From: Cylindrodendrum hubeiense
Lineage: Eukaryota > Ascomycota > Sordariomycetes > Hypocreales > Nectriaceae
NCBI GenBank assembly: GCA_014621425.1
Contig: JAANBB010000166.1
Span: forward strand, 1-64,000
Length of the DNA: 64,000 bases
Direction of reading: 5' to 3'
The translations under genes and the position numbers were made by a program. The notes under the pieces were generated by a model. That model was not told where the DNA came from and made no database searches. It saw only the letters and a list, made by a program, of their open reading frames with translations. Shown piece after piece: positions 12,148-23,101 of this stretch. Each line of letters starts with the position of its first letter. Within the stretch, counting starts at the first letter, position 1.

Positions 12148-13776
12148 TTACAAGTCCTTCTTCAAGGCGTGCTCCGGCTTGTGGGTCGTCTCGTAGTCAA
12201 TGTGGACGTAGGCCCTCTCGATGTCTGGCAAATCTTCCAACTTGATCTGCAGAGCCTCGGCGATATCGTGGCTCTCCTGCAGCGTCTGCGAGCGGTCCAT
12301 GACAATGTCGACCTCGGCGATGAGGCGTGGGCCCGAGTGGTAGACGCGGACAGTGTCGATACCCTGGATGGAGTCCGAGTGGGTGATGCAGACGTACGTG
12401 ATGAGTTGCTGGGTCTCCACAGAGGCAGTAACTCCGACGAGGAGGAGGAACTCGGCAATAGCAGTGTGCAGCCAGACACCCGAAATGGTGACGGACAGGA
12501 TGATGGCACCCATAGGATCGATCCACCACTTCAGCTTGGCACCACCGACGGACGTCAGAATACCGAGGCCGTTGATAAAGAGATCGTTGCGGTGATCCTG
12601 CCAGAGGATGTTGACCTGGCTGTACTTGTCCTTGAGAGCCCAGCAGTATAGGAAGAGGGCCAACTTGGTGGCAAACGCGGCGCACACAGAAATGACAGAA
12701 GGGAGATGGAACTTCTTGGCACTGTCGGACTGGGCTAGCTCTTGGCAGGAAAATGCGATGATGATGAGCGAGACGGCGATCATGAGGAAGCAAAAGATGA
12801 TGTTACCGACCGTCTCGAGGCGGGCCTTACCGGCCGGGAAGCGGCGCGGGTCGACACGGTGGATGGCACGATTGGACATGATGAGGGTGACGTTACTGAG
12901 GGGGTCGAAAATGGAGTCGGCCATGGTGGTGAAGAGGGACAGGGAGCCCGAGGAAATGGCAGCGTAGAGCTGGAGAGCAGCGAGGAATATATTGGCGATC
13001 AAGGAGCCGTAGACGGCGACGCGGAGCTTCAGCTGATCTTCGCCGGCCTCCTGGCGGGCTTCGTCACGGTGCTCTTCGACCGACTTGAGCATGCGCTCAA
13101 TGGTTTCATTCTGCTGCTTGTAGAAGCCCTGGACACGGCGAGCAGAGGACTTTGGTCCAGGCCCGGCGGGGATGCGTTTGGTATCGGCAGCGCCACCGCG
13201 CTTGCGGGAGGTATTGGCCTTGATCTGATCGAGGTCTGTGTCTGTCTTGTAGGAGAGAGAAAGGCCATAGGGGTCGTTCTCAAGGCCGGCGGCGATGCCT
13301 GGGAGGCGTCGGCGACCAGCTGTGAGCTGGCTCTCGACATCGGTCAGATGGGAGAGGTTGCGGACAATGGCGTCGTTGTCATCGGCGGCCACTGGCTCCA
13401 CGGCGGTGCTAGAGCCATGGCGGGAGGCCGAGGGCCGGCGGCTGTGGTTGCGACTGTTGGAATGACTGCTGGCACGGTCAATGGGCTGGAGGTGGATGGC
13501 ATGCGGATGGTGGGTAATGGTGTTGTGGCCGTCGGGCGTCATGATGGGCAGTCGGTGAGGAGGGCCTGGAACGGGAGGTGTGGAAGAAGCGACAGATGCG
13601 AAAGCATGGCGAGATGGCCGAGTTTGAAAGTCGCTGCGCAGGGCACCCAGCATGGCTGGGACAAGGTCAATGACGTGTGAGACTTCCCCGCGAGCGAAGG
13701 AGATAGACCGACACCATCCGTTGCAAGCAGCAATTGGGTGGGGGGGGAACAGGAAGCAACCCTCTTCGAAACCCAA
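12148..13776 (-). CDS. Cation diffusion facilitator, Mn-type (DxxxD)
   Basis: Single exon, up to 542 aa. The N-terminal ~200 residues are Ser/His-rich and non-conserved, so the true start is uncertain: Met1 at 13776, Met42 at about 13653 or Met79 at 13542 are all possible. The membrane domain (about residues 235-440) has the CDF layout of six helices, with MADSIFDP in TM2 and QDHRNDLFING in TM5. Both metal-site motifs read DxxxD, which in this family marks Mn transporters (plant MTP8-11 group) rather than the HxxxD of Zn transporters. The C-terminal cytoplasmic domain (HSDSIQGIDTVRVYHSG...) is the dimerising ferredoxin-like fold. It probably moves Mn out of the cytosol into vacuole or Golgi; the location is inferred. 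Confidence 0.92.
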   Translation of the reverse strand: MGFEEGCFLFPPHPIAACNGWCRSISFARGEVSHVIDLVPAMLGALRSDFQTRPSRHAFASVASSTPPVPGPPHRLPIMTPDGHNTITHHPHAIHLQPIDRASSHSNSRNHSRRPSASRHGSSTAVEPVAADDNDAIVRNLSHLTDVESQLTAGRRRLPGIAAGLENDPYGLSLSYKTDTDLDQIKANTSRKRGGAADTKRIPAGPGPKSSARRVQGFYKQQNETIERMLKSVEEHRDEARQEAGEDQLKLRVAVYGSLIANIFLAALQLYAAISSGSLSLFTTMADSIFDPLSNVTLIMSNRAIHRVDPRRFPAGKARLETVGNIIFCFLMIAVSLIIIAFSCQELAQSDSAKKFHLPSVISVCAAFATKLALFLYCWALKDKYSQVNILWQDHRNDLFINGLGILTSVGGAKLKWWIDPMGAIILSVTISGVWLHTAIAEFLLLVGVTASVETQQLITYVCITHSDSIQGIDTVRVYHSGPRLIAEVDIVMDRSQTLQESHDIAEALQIKLEDLPDIERAYVHIDYETTHKPEHALKKDL

Positions 13777-14896
13777 TAGGCACTAAGATAGAAGGCGGTA
13801 AGCAATCTATCTACCTATCCCCTCCTGGATCCCGCGCATGCGATGGGACACAGAAGTGGGATTAAACCCAAGCTTCAGATAATCACGCGCTCCGTCTGAT
13901 CAGCAATATGCGGCGAGAATGAGCATAGCTTCATCCGCGTCCTAGCCCAATCCAAACTGCCCCTCCCTCGTCCACCAACCAAACCCATATCCGCCGGGGC
14001 AGCCTCTGTGTGAACCACGCCGGCTCCCCACGTGTGAGCACCACGTTACGTCAGTCGTGGCATGTTTGCTCATCTCGCCTCGGCTGGTTGTCGCCCCTGA
14101 TCACCATGGTGTAAATGTCCCGCGTGGGGAGCTGCACTAACAGCCGAATATGCCACTGCACTTGCAGCAGCGATAATACAGGACAAACAAAGGTACCCGG
14201 AGTGAGTGGATGGCGGAGCGGAAGAGATACCGAGCCGGGGTAAGTGGGTAAGGGGGAAACTTCCACCGCCGCCATTGGTGCTGGGTGGATGGATTGGTGG
14301 CCGGCCTTCTGGGTGTCAGAGGCAGAATCGGAGTCGAGGTCGGAGACGGCAACGGCGTCGTGACGTGATCAAGCGAAGGGTATGGACGGAGGTTGAAATT
14401 AAAGTCGGGGAGGGATGAGGTTCAGTTTATAGTTTATCGGACTTGCCCCAGACCCAACGGCCGGGGGTTGTCACCCGTCACCCGTCTTCCGCCTCCGTCT
14501 TGTGTTGGGGCTTCGGGCGACTTCGGAACAGGAGCTAGAGGCCGTGGGTCCGCTTGACCTACGCATGAGTCGACCGATGGCTTCAGGGCTGTGGCTAGGG
14601 ACGATGGTGCATATGCAAAGTAACTGATAGAGTAACATGCTGGATACAGTGCTACGTATCTTGGGGGGCAAAAATAACTGAGCGGGATTGGATACATATG
14701 CTAAACTGGTACTCTGTTGCGATATCGCGTCGTCTCGAACACGAACACGAACGCATGACTTGTGACCTGAGGAGAGGACGGCTACAGCCGTGGCTATGTT
14801 GTCTACTGCTCCATCGTCTTCGAAACTTGATGCCTGTCTCAAGTCCTCAGACTTGCGTTCATAAAGAGGAAACCTATCCATGCCGAGTACGCTGTC
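13777..14896. other. Intergenic between CDF transporter and lipase-like gene
   Basis: The stretch contains the promoter of the CDF gene (right side of its start) and the 3' flank of the hydrolase gene. No convincing coding sequence is visible. Confidence 0.45.
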
Positions 14897-15854
14897 CTAC
14901 AGCTTCGCCTCGACTAGCGCAGGTCGGCTTCTCTCCAGAATCCACTTAGCCACGTCCTTGGTAAATTCGGCCTTGACTAGGTCCACATGCAGTGCGTGGT
15001 ACCCGTCCTTGTATGTCTTGATCGTCTTATCCTCGATGGCCTGTTGTTCTGCGAACTTGACAGCTACGTCGTGGCTGCACGCCTTGTCGTTGTCGCCGTG
15101 ACCGAGCCACAGCGCAAGTACCTGCTTACCGAGAGTTACGTTGCCGGCCGCCAACGCCGCTGTCCGATCCAGCAGCGACGCCAGCCCCTCGAGCGTGCCT
15201 GTATCGTGGCACAGTGGATCATTCGTCATGCCCAGCGCGACCTCTTTGTCCCGGGTGATGTTGTCGGCGGCGATGACGTGACGCAGCTGAAACCGCGGCA
15301 GCAAGCGCCCAGCCAGCCGACCGGCGGCGACCTTGAGAAAGCTGGGATTCTCCTCGGGCGCGAAGCCGATGAAGGGTGCCTCGAGCAGCCAGCCGCGAAC
15401 CTGGCTCACCAGACCCTCGTACTGCGCGTCGCCGGCCAGCGTGAGCACCTCGCCGCCGCCCATCGAGTGGCCCATGACGAAGAGCGGCTCGGTGGACGGT
15501 AGCTTGTCCTGGATGAAGGCGGCTATGTCGGCGATGACCTGTGACGTCGGACCCGTGAGACCCTTGTCCGACGGCTGCTTGACGCTGCGGCCCCAGCCGC
15601 GCTGGTCGAAGCCGAACGTCTGGATGCCCTCCTTGGCTAGGTCGCGCAGCAGGTCACTGTACCAGTTGACGTGGTCGCTGAAGCCGTGGACGAGGATGAG
15701 CTTGGCATGGATGGGACCCGTCGGCTAGTTCCGAGTTAACCTGATGCCTTATCACAGCAGCATCGAGCTACCGAGGATTGTCACTTACTGTCCAGGTCTT
15801 GGTGTAGAGGCTGACGTCGCCCACCTGGAACGTGCCCTCGGATTCAGTCGACAT
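14897..15854 (-). CDS. Monoacylglycerol-lipase-like alpha/beta hydrolase
   Basis: Two exons, 15854-15789 and 15724-14897, with a 64-bp intron (GTAAGT...CTAG), give 297 aa starting MSTESEGTFQVGDVSLYTKT. The nucleophile elbow GHSMGGG, the upstream oxyanion segment LVHGFSDH, the acid-bearing stretch GHGDNDKAC and the catalytic His in GYHALHVD complete a Ser-Asp-His triad. Length and order fit the yeast Yju3 / mammalian monoglyceride lipase family, which hydrolyses monoacylglycerols at lipid droplets or ER membranes. Other esterases share the fold, so the substrate is inferred. No signal peptide is seen. Confidence 0.9.
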
Positions 15855-16823
15855 GTTGCGATGAATCTACTTTGTTGACAAGGTATGCACAATGATGGTA
15901 CCAAGGACGAATCCTGTGTAAAGTGAAGTGAAGAGTGAGCTTGGTCGAGGCGGGGGTGCAATCAAGGGATGCCTGACAAGAGCCGCGCGACGCTGCTGAC
16001 ATGGACGCTGCCGTAATGAGGCATGAATCCATCGCTTCCCCAATTACCCACGGCCATTGTCGTGAGCGAAGCATGTGACAGGGCGTCAGCCACAACTCCG
16101 GCAGCTTTATTTGTCAGAGCCCCTAGACGCTGGGGCTGAGCCATGCTACGGAATAGATGGCCGATGCTAATTGCTACGGACCTGTCCTCTTCTTTGCTTC
16201 CAACTCCAAGTTTGGTCGGGGTTTCATCCCAGGAAGCGTCGGATGGACATAAACTAGTCAAATGGGCTGTGGGGTGACCAAAGCGACAGGGTGACATTGT
16301 CCATGGGACCAAGGCACCCCCCCTACAGCCTTGATTTGACGGAATACGAACCTGTCATCTCTCTAATAAACCTGGAACGGCTAATGCTCGTTTGTCCCTA
16401 CCGCGAAGGAACAGGTAGGTAAAGAGGGAATATTCAAAGTTTAGACACTTCTATAGCATGCCAGCCAGCCTCCGAAGCCTGAGACCCATCCGCCGCCTTC
16501 CGTCTTCCCCGTATCCTCCTTTTAAGTAGGACCAATGCCAGAACCGACGCCATCAAAGCAAAGAGTACATGTGAATGTCGAGTGGAGTTCCCTACCTGGT
16601 ATGCACTGCTGGCAGTAGCACCATCCGCGGCCGAGACCCAGACGTACATATCCGATAAATAATATACATGATTTCCTTAAAAACCGCCCCTTGGAACCAA
16701 AGTGCTCATTGACTACGAGCCCGTGACATTACCTCCTCGCCATATGTTTCGTGTCGATAGAGAGAATGGCTTGTGTTGTTCCGGCCTTGTTTTCCTATCG
16801 ATTTTGCTGGTTTCGATGTTATT
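15855..16823. other. Intergenic between lipase-like gene and ABC transporter
   Basis: The stretch holds the promoter of the minus-strand hydrolase and the 3' flank of the ABC transporter. A 71-codon minus-strand frame (16434-16649) has one hydrophobic segment followed by Lys/Arg, but nothing else supports it. Confidence 0.4.
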
Positions 16824-19250
16824 TCAAGGTCGTCGCTTCTCCTCGTCCTTTGAATCTTCTGCCTCTGCCTGGGTTTCGGCCTCAACCTCAACATCGGCCT
16901 CATCCAGTCTCTCCAAGTCGTCCTCAAGCTCCTCGGCCTCCGTAATGTGTGCCCTCGACTCCGAAGTCCTCTTCTCGGGCACCACCTCGCCGCCGCTCAT
17001 CTGCCACTCCATCAACCTGCTGAACGCGCTCTCAGGGTCCGCTGCAAGCTGGGTGTAGCTTCCAATCTCTGCGACCTTGCCCTCGTTGTTGAGGACAATG
17101 ATCTGGTCCGACCTCTTGATGGTTGACAGACGGTGCGCAATGGAGATGGTGGTGTTACGGCTTCGAAGCAGGCCGGCCAGAGCCTCGTTGACCAGCGTCT
17201 CAGACTCCGCATCGAGGGCTGAGGTGGCCTCATCTAGGATCAAGATATCGGGATTTTTGAGGAGAGCCCGCGCGATGGCAATACGCTGCTTTTGGCCTCC
17301 TGAGAGCTGGGATCCTCGAGCTCCGACCTGGGTTTCGAGGCCATCGGGAAGATCGCTGATAAAGTTGCAGTTGGCTCTTCGGGCAGCGGCAATAACGTCT
17401 ACTCGGTCGGCGTTGGGCCTTCCGTAGGCAATATTCTCGGCGATGGTGCCAGAGAAGAGGACGGGCTCCTGCGAGACCATACCGATTCGTCTTCTCAGAG
17501 ACTTGACATTCATTGTAGAAACGTCCACGCCGTTGATGGTGATTGAGCCGGATGTAGGGTTGTAGAATCGGAGCAGAAGAGAAGCCACTGTTGACTTTCC
17601 GCCTCCTGATGGTCCGACCACACAAACGTTACTGCCAGATGGAATCTCGAAGCTTAAGCCGTTGAAGATCTTGACAGCAGGTCGGGTGGGATAGGCAAAT
17701 GTTACGTCAGAGAACTTGATCGGGCCTTGCGCCGACTTGACAGGGACGCCAACCGTCTGGTGAATTCCTGGCTTGCGGTCCTGGAGCTCAAACAGTCGAC
17801 TGGCTGCACCAACACCTTTCATAAGTTCCGAGTAGAAGCCGGATAGACCGAAGAGACTGGAACCTGCAAATGCCGTGTACATCATGAAGGACGTCAGTTC
17901 TCCCATCGACATGGCACCAGACCTCACAAAGTTTCCTCCCACGATTAGCATGGCTAGAATAGTCATGTTTCCAGCCCAACCGGTCGACGCGAAGAAGGTG
18001 GCGGCGACGAGCGATTCCCTTTTGCCCAAAGCAAAGATCCTGCGGATTTGTCGGTTGTAGCGGCCCACTTCCTGCACTTCACCCACGAACGCCTGGCTAG
18101 TTTTGATGTTGCCAAGACGTTCCTCGGCAATCTTGGTTAGGGTTCCTAGATTCTTTTGAATGGACCTGCTGATGTTCCGGATCGTTCGTCCGTAGAGAAA
18201 AGCGCCGACGGCGATTGGGGGAAACATCAATAGCAAAATGCCGGTAAGTTGGGGGCTGGTCCACACCATGATAGCGAAACCAGCACCTCCGCTGAACAGA
18301 GCTCGGAGGCCATCGCTGATATTCTGCGTAACTGACTTGCCCACTATGACGGTGTCAGAGCTGAGACGGGAGATGAGATCTCCAACTCGGTTCGCATCGA
18401 AGAATTCGGCGTCCTGGACGTAGGTGCGTCGGTACAGCTGCGATCGGAGCCTGGCAACAACACGCTCACCAACGATGCGCAGGAGAACCACTCGGCCAAA
18501 GTTGGCCATGGCACCCAGAGTCAGGATGGCACCGAGACTGAAGAAGAATTCGTTCAAGGTTAAGCCAAAGAGGCGAATATCCTCGGCATCGCCCTTGGAG
18601 GCGAGATCCAGGATGCGGCCAACAGAGAAGGGGATGGACATGGTGACGCTGGAGGAGATGACGAGAAAGACAAATGCGATAGAGAGCCATCGCAGCTCCG
18701 GCCGCGCAATCTTGATCAACCTCCAGACCTCTGAGAAGCCGGCCTTGCCACCTGCTCCCTTGCCCTCCTTGGAAAGCTTGGCGGACAGATTGACCTGGGC
18801 AGCCCGAGCTGCCCTCTCACTCTTTTCAAACTCGGCCTTGTGTCCATCTTCCTCTGGGCTTTTCTGCGCCTCCGGCTCGGCTGTCTTCTTTGCAACCTCT
18901 TCAGGGTTGGTTTGCACTTGCCGTAGCAGGGGGGGAGCCGTAGAGAACCGGCGCAAGGTCGCCTTGATGGAGCAATGCCGGGGAGAAACTCGGTTGTGCA
19001 GCTGGGAGAGTTGAGAGCGCGGTTGAGGGCTGGCGGCCGATGATCGGAATGTCGCGACAGAGAAGGGCGGGAGCAAGGACTGGCGGGACGGCGAGAGGTG
19101 GAATAGCCTCACCTGAAGGAGAGGGGAATCGGATCTGCGAAGAGCAGCTGCCAATGGACTCCGCGACGCGGCGAGAGGCATTTGGGGGGTAAATGGAGAG
19201 CTCTCGGCAATGCGTGGGAGCAGCACTCGGCGGGCTACTCCCGGAACCAT
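16824..19250 (-). CDS. MDL1: Mitochondrial half ABC transporter (Mdl1/ABCB10-like)
   Basis: Single exon, 808 aa. The first ~110 residues are rich in Arg, Ser and Ala with almost no acidic residues, a typical mitochondrial presequence. A six-helix ABC membrane domain spans about 195-480. The nucleotide-binding domain follows: Walker A GPSGGGKST near 545, signature LSGGQ near 646, Walker B ILILDEATSALDAES near 666 and H-loop SIAHRLS near 707. The last ~45 residues are an acidic Glu/Asp-rich tail. One membrane domain plus one ATPase domain means it must dimerise. Yeast Mdl1 in the inner membrane is implicated in peptide export from the matrix. Atm1 is less likely because the sequence pattern is of the Mdl/ABCB10 type, but Mdl2 cannot be excluded. 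Confidence 0.92.
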   Translation of the reverse strand: MVPGVARRVLLPRIAESSPFTPQMPLAASRSPLAAALRRSDSPLLQVRLFHLSPSRQSLLPPFSVATFRSSAASPQPRSQLSQLHNRVSPRHCSIKATLRRFSTAPPLLRQVQTNPEEVAKKTAEPEAQKSPEEDGHKAEFEKSERAARAAQVNLSAKLSKEGKGAGGKAGFSEVWRLIKIARPELRWLSIAFVFLVISSSVTMSIPFSVGRILDLASKGDAEDIRLFGLTLNEFFFSLGAILTLGAMANFGRVVLLRIVGERVVARLRSQLYRRTYVQDAEFFDANRVGDLISRLSSDTVIVGKSVTQNISDGLRALFSGGAGFAIMVWTSPQLTGILLLMFPPIAVGAFLYGRTIRNISRSIQKNLGTLTKIAEERLGNIKTSQAFVGEVQEVGRYNRQIRRIFALGKRESLVAATFFASTGWAGNMTILAMLIVGGNFVRSGAMSMGELTSFMMYTAFAGSSLFGLSGFYSELMKGVGAASRLFELQDRKPGIHQTVGVPVKSAQGPIKFSDVTFAYPTRPAVKIFNGLSFEIPSGSNVCVVGPSGGGKSTVASLLLRFYNPTSGSITINGVDVSTMNVKSLRRRIGMVSQEPVLFSGTIAENIAYGRPNADRVDVIAAARRANCNFISDLPDGLETQVGARGSQLSGGQKQRIAIARALLKNPDILILDEATSALDAESETLVNEALAGLLRSRNTTISIAHRLSTIKRSDQIIVLNNEGKVAEIGSYTQLAADPESAFSRLMEWQMSGGEVVPEKRTSESRAHITEAEELEDDLERLDEADVEVEAETQAEAEDSKDEEKRRP

Positions 19251-19889
19251 GATGACGGTGGGGGATTGTTCAGACGGCCTCTTAGCGGAGCATCATCAGC
19301 ACTGTACTGTTCTCACCGGGGTAGAGCAGGACCAGGCTGTGGGGAGTCGCAATGTTGGAGCGGTGCGGGAAGAATCAGAGTTGAATAGGCTGTGATGCCG
19401 TCATCGTCGCGGCATTTCCCAGCCTCCGAAGTTGAGAGAGCAAAGGTCAAAATTTGGGTGGATCCCCAAATCCCCGTGGCGTTCCTCGGTCGGAGCTACG
19501 CACCCAACCCGGCCGATCCGACTGACCGATGACCTCGGACTCTGCCCGCATGCGGTGCCGCAATGCCGAGTCGCGACGGAATTGCTGGTCTGCTATAACT
19601 TAGACAATGTGAATTCATGGGTTTTCGAGACGATATTCAAGACTGGTTTGGTGCGAAATCCTGCCATGAATCCTTGGGCAAACGAAGTGCTGACTAACTA
19701 ACGGTTAAAGTACCTTACAATACATACTTCTTGAGATTTCAACCTCCCCAACCACGAAATGTGAATGAAACTACTATAGAGTACAAGGTAGAAGACATTT
19801 AGCAAATGAAAAGAGCCATCCTCGGCGATTTTCCAAAGAAAACCGGCCTCCTGTGCTGATATTGGCATCGCCAGAGCTTTTCCTCATTA
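19251..19889. other. Intergenic upstream of ABC transporter
   Basis: It holds the promoter of the ABC transporter and the 3' flank of the Rtt103-like gene. No gene is seen. Confidence 0.45.
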
Positions 19890-21276
19890 TCACGCCTGGT
19901 TCCCCTCCTTGAGCATCTCAGCTACATCGGCATCGATGCCATCATCTCCTCCCAGGTCCGGAAATTCGTCACCGTCGTCGACACGGCGTCGCTTATTAGC
20001 TCCGTTGATCGAGATCGGCAAGGACTGATAGGACGAGGCTAGGTTCGAGAGCAGTTCGATACCATCCCCCGACTCCTGCTTCTCAGCGCTGGCTTCCTCA
20101 GCAGGAACAACAGGCTCAAAAGGCTCGTCCTCCATGGAGGGAGGAGTGAAAGCCTCCATGGCAGGAGGGGTGAGAGCCTCCATCTCGGGTCTATCGGGCT
20201 CAGGGGGTGTGCTTGTAGAGCCTCCTTCCCCCAGCCCACCATTGCTCTCTGCGGGACCAAGCGCACGCATGATGGCTAGCTCCACCTGATGCTTCTTCTC
20301 CTCAATCTCGCTCTTCCTGCTCAAAAGCTGTGCTTGGGAGGCCTTTTCTTCATCCAGTGCAGCCCGGTTAGCGTTGAGAAGTTTCTCGAGACCAGAGAGG
20401 AGGCCTTCCCGTGCCTTCACACATTCTGCAACGGCGCTCTCAGCATTCGCAAGACTCTTGAGAAGACCATTGAGGCGCGCGGCATAGACTGGTGCCGATG
20501 GTACTGGAGTTGACGAGTCGGTTTGTTTCTCATAATCTTGATTTGCAGATGCAATGGTAGCTTTCAGGGGAATGCTCAACTTGCCAACACTTTGGTGTGC
20601 AGAGACGAGGGGAGCGAACTCCGATGGGATGGACGGTGCGCCACCACCAAAGGGCGACCCTCCAAAGCCTGGTTTGGCACTGCCACGGGCTTTGTCTAAT
20701 TCTGTTGTCCCAGTCAGCAACGGTGCTAGAGAATGAACACGGCCTTGGATCAGACGAACCTTCAATGCGACTGTCAATGGCCGCCTGGATTGGTGCTTCA
20801 AAGATCCCTCTGTCCTTCCACACATCGACTACTCGCTTGAGCTTCGACTGAATATCAGCTGCAGCTCCTTTGTATGCGATGGAAATAGCCTCCGCTACAA
20901 CAGGAGCGAAGGCGATGATGAAGTCGTCCTTGTGGCGAATCTTGGATTGCTGAGCCACCTCTGCAGCATCCCAGTTACGTTAGTCATGGACTAGCTGGCC
21001 CAGCCAAGAAGCGAAAAAACTCACCATTGGCGAGGTAGACAAGACTCAAGCGTTTTGTGCTCGATGAGTCCTTCAGACGTTGCACCCAGAGCTGCACAGT
21101 TCGATCCGCATGTCTCCTGTGGATTCGGTCAATCATATCGCCCTTGAAAGATGCTTGATCTCAGTGACTGGGACTTACCTGTGAAACATGATCCATTGGG
21201 CAGCTGTCGCAATGCTTTCATGGCTCTCGTTGAGCGATGAGAGTCGCGCCAGCACAGAATCATCGTTGTAAGCCAT
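19890..21276 (-). CDS. RTT103: Rtt103-like CID/RPR domain protein
   Basis: Four exons: 21276-21179, 21116-21025, 20960-20760 and 20701-19890, for 400 aa. The start is MAYNDDSVLARLSSLNESHES. The first ~130 residues form a CTD-interacting domain with helical blocks HRRHADRTVQLWVQRL, LSLVYLANEVAQQSK and FAPVVAEAISIAY. These bind the phosphorylated RNA polymerase II tail. A coiled coil around residues 200-280 (KAREGLLSGLEKLL, RKSEIEEKKHQVE) probably mediates dimerisation, and the C-terminus is acidic with a KRRR nuclear-type basic patch. Yeast Rtt103 links polymerase to the Rat1-Rai1 exonuclease in transcription termination. Intron 3 uses the rare donor GTTCGT. Confidence 0.9.
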
Positions 21277-21962
21277 GGTTTGCGCCTGATGCCGGAGGCT
21301 CAAACTCGAAGAGAGACTTGTCGAGCCCGCTTAGGCGATCTCTATTGAATGGCGGAGAAGGATGTGGGAGCTAGAGGATTGATTCTACGCCCTCGAGCAG
21401 TTGCTGTGGTTGCCACTCAAACCGACTACGACAGCTACTTGCAGCCAGGTTGCAGAAAAGCTTGTGCGCTGGCTCCCTCACAAAGCTGGTCCAAAATAGA
21501 CCCGCCCGCGTTCGGTTTGCTTGGAGATGCTTGCCGTAGGACCGCGTGAGAGGCGGGACTTGTAGAATGCGACGGATTGAAACGTTTCTCTGATAAAACA
21601 ACAACGCAAGGTTGGACGATGGGAGCTTGGGCAAGCATCCAAGTAAACATCCCCTACAACGAAAACTGCGGCTATTTGCATAGTTTGATGCTCTAATGCG
21701 GGCTTATTCGATATCGTCGCCCCGCCAAGGCAGCCACTTTGGACTGCTAGTCCCTCACCGCCCGGCAGAATCCACCTCATCAGTAGGATGGCCTACCTGT
21801 CAGGTACCTGAATAGGAGCGTCGACAGCACCGAAGGCACCAACAGCTTCACCACAGTCATTGCCCCGACGACAGCATCACGCATCGAGGCTTTTATCTCG
21901 CCGACAGATAATACATCAGTGCGACCCAAATTCAAGACACATCACACAGCTGCGCAACTATA
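21277..21962. promoter_or_regulatory. Divergent promoter region, RTT103-like / clathrin light chain
   Basis: 686 bp separate the two divergent start codons, so both promoters lie here. No specific regulatory site stands out. Open frames on either strand are not conserved-looking. Confidence 0.4.
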
Positions 21963-22786
21963 ATGGCGGACCGATTCCCATCGATCGAGGACTTTGATTC
22001 CGGTGGTGAGTTCATGACGACCAAGCAGACCTATCAGCCAAACGTAGCTGACCGAGAAACCCGAAGCGCAACCAGAAATCAAAGGTACCTCCGTTGATGC
22101 CTCGCAGGATGACTTCCTTGCACGCGAGAAGGCTGCCCTTGGAGACGATGCCGTACAGTTCGCGACCAGTGGCGATGCTGCCGCATTCGAATCCGGCGGT
22201 GACCTCCTCGGGGAAAGCGGAAACACGGCGTCGACCTTTGAGTCTCAGTTCCCCGACCTGACCGGCCCCGACGCTGTAAGTTCCTCGTCTACAAGCTTGA
22301 TGCATGAGCTAACGGAGTGGCGCATAGGGCACCGGTATCGCTCCCGGCGGAAACACCATCACTGGCCCTTCCGTCAGCTACAACTCGGGATTCCAGGCTT
22401 CCGCAGAAGATGAGGAGGAGCCTGAGGTTATCACGCAGTGGCGCGATCGCCGAGATGAACAGATTGCCAAGCGAGTTGAGCAGTTCGCCGCTCAGCGAGA
22501 GGAGACCATCAAGGAGGCCCAGCAGAACATCGATGATTTCTACGAGAACTACAACGGCAAGAAGGAGAAGGGAATTGCGCAAACGCGAAAGGAGGCCGAG
22601 CAGTTCCTGGCCAGCCGGGAGGATACCGTTTCGGGTGGCACGAGCTGGGATCGCATTGCCAAGTTGGTCGATGTCAGCGGCAAGGGCACTAAGGGCGGGG
22701 CCGCTGGGTCTGGCAAGGAGCGTTTCCGCGAGATGCTGATGAACTTGCGGAAGGATGAGAAGGCGCCTGGAGCCACGGGCTACTAA
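21963..22786 (+). CDS. CLC1: Clathrin light chain
   Basis: Three exons, 21963-22005, 22067-22275 and 22328-22786, give 236 aa. The N-terminus MADRFPSIEDFDSGA is typical of fungal light chains. The central part has the acidic EDEEEPEVITQWRDRRDEQI block followed by a long heptad-rich helix (about 115-180) that binds the clathrin heavy-chain hub. The C-terminus WDRIAKLVDVSGK...RFREMLMNLRKD is the conserved trimerisation-proximal end. It stabilises clathrin coats at TGN and plasma membrane. It shares this window with AP-1 gamma-adaptin and the TGN/endosome SNARE Tlg2. Confidence 0.96.
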
Positions 22787-23101
22787 ACGTAGACCCAGCT
22801 GGTCCGCATGCGGCCCCAGAGATTCAGCCCGGTGCAGAGCACACGCCGCCAGATCTCTTTGTCGGTGCGCGTAATTTTCCGACTTTCCGTACTGTATTCT
22901 AGAGTTTAGGAGTCAAGGTTGATAATGGCAATGACGTGTGAATATGAAACACGATTTCAGGTCGCACGGCACAGTATTATAATAACACCACTCAGGTCGT
23001 TGAGATCTGAATTGCGTCCATATATTGACACACTCTACTATTCACAATGAACCTCTCCATCATCTTGCGAGCGATTGGTGAAATCGACCGAGTTCCATCG
23101 T
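22787..23101. other. Short convergent 3' intergenic gap
   Basis: This 315-bp gap holds the 3' UTRs of the clathrin light chain gene and the COX7-like gene. No other feature is seen. Confidence 0.5.

Noticed and set aside
12742..13680. A 312-codon plus-strand frame.
   Set aside because: It is the antisense shadow of the CDF transporter gene, whose conserved motifs are on the minus strand.
18424..19014. A 196-codon plus-strand frame.
   Set aside because: It is antisense to the mitochondrial ABC transporter and has no features of its own.
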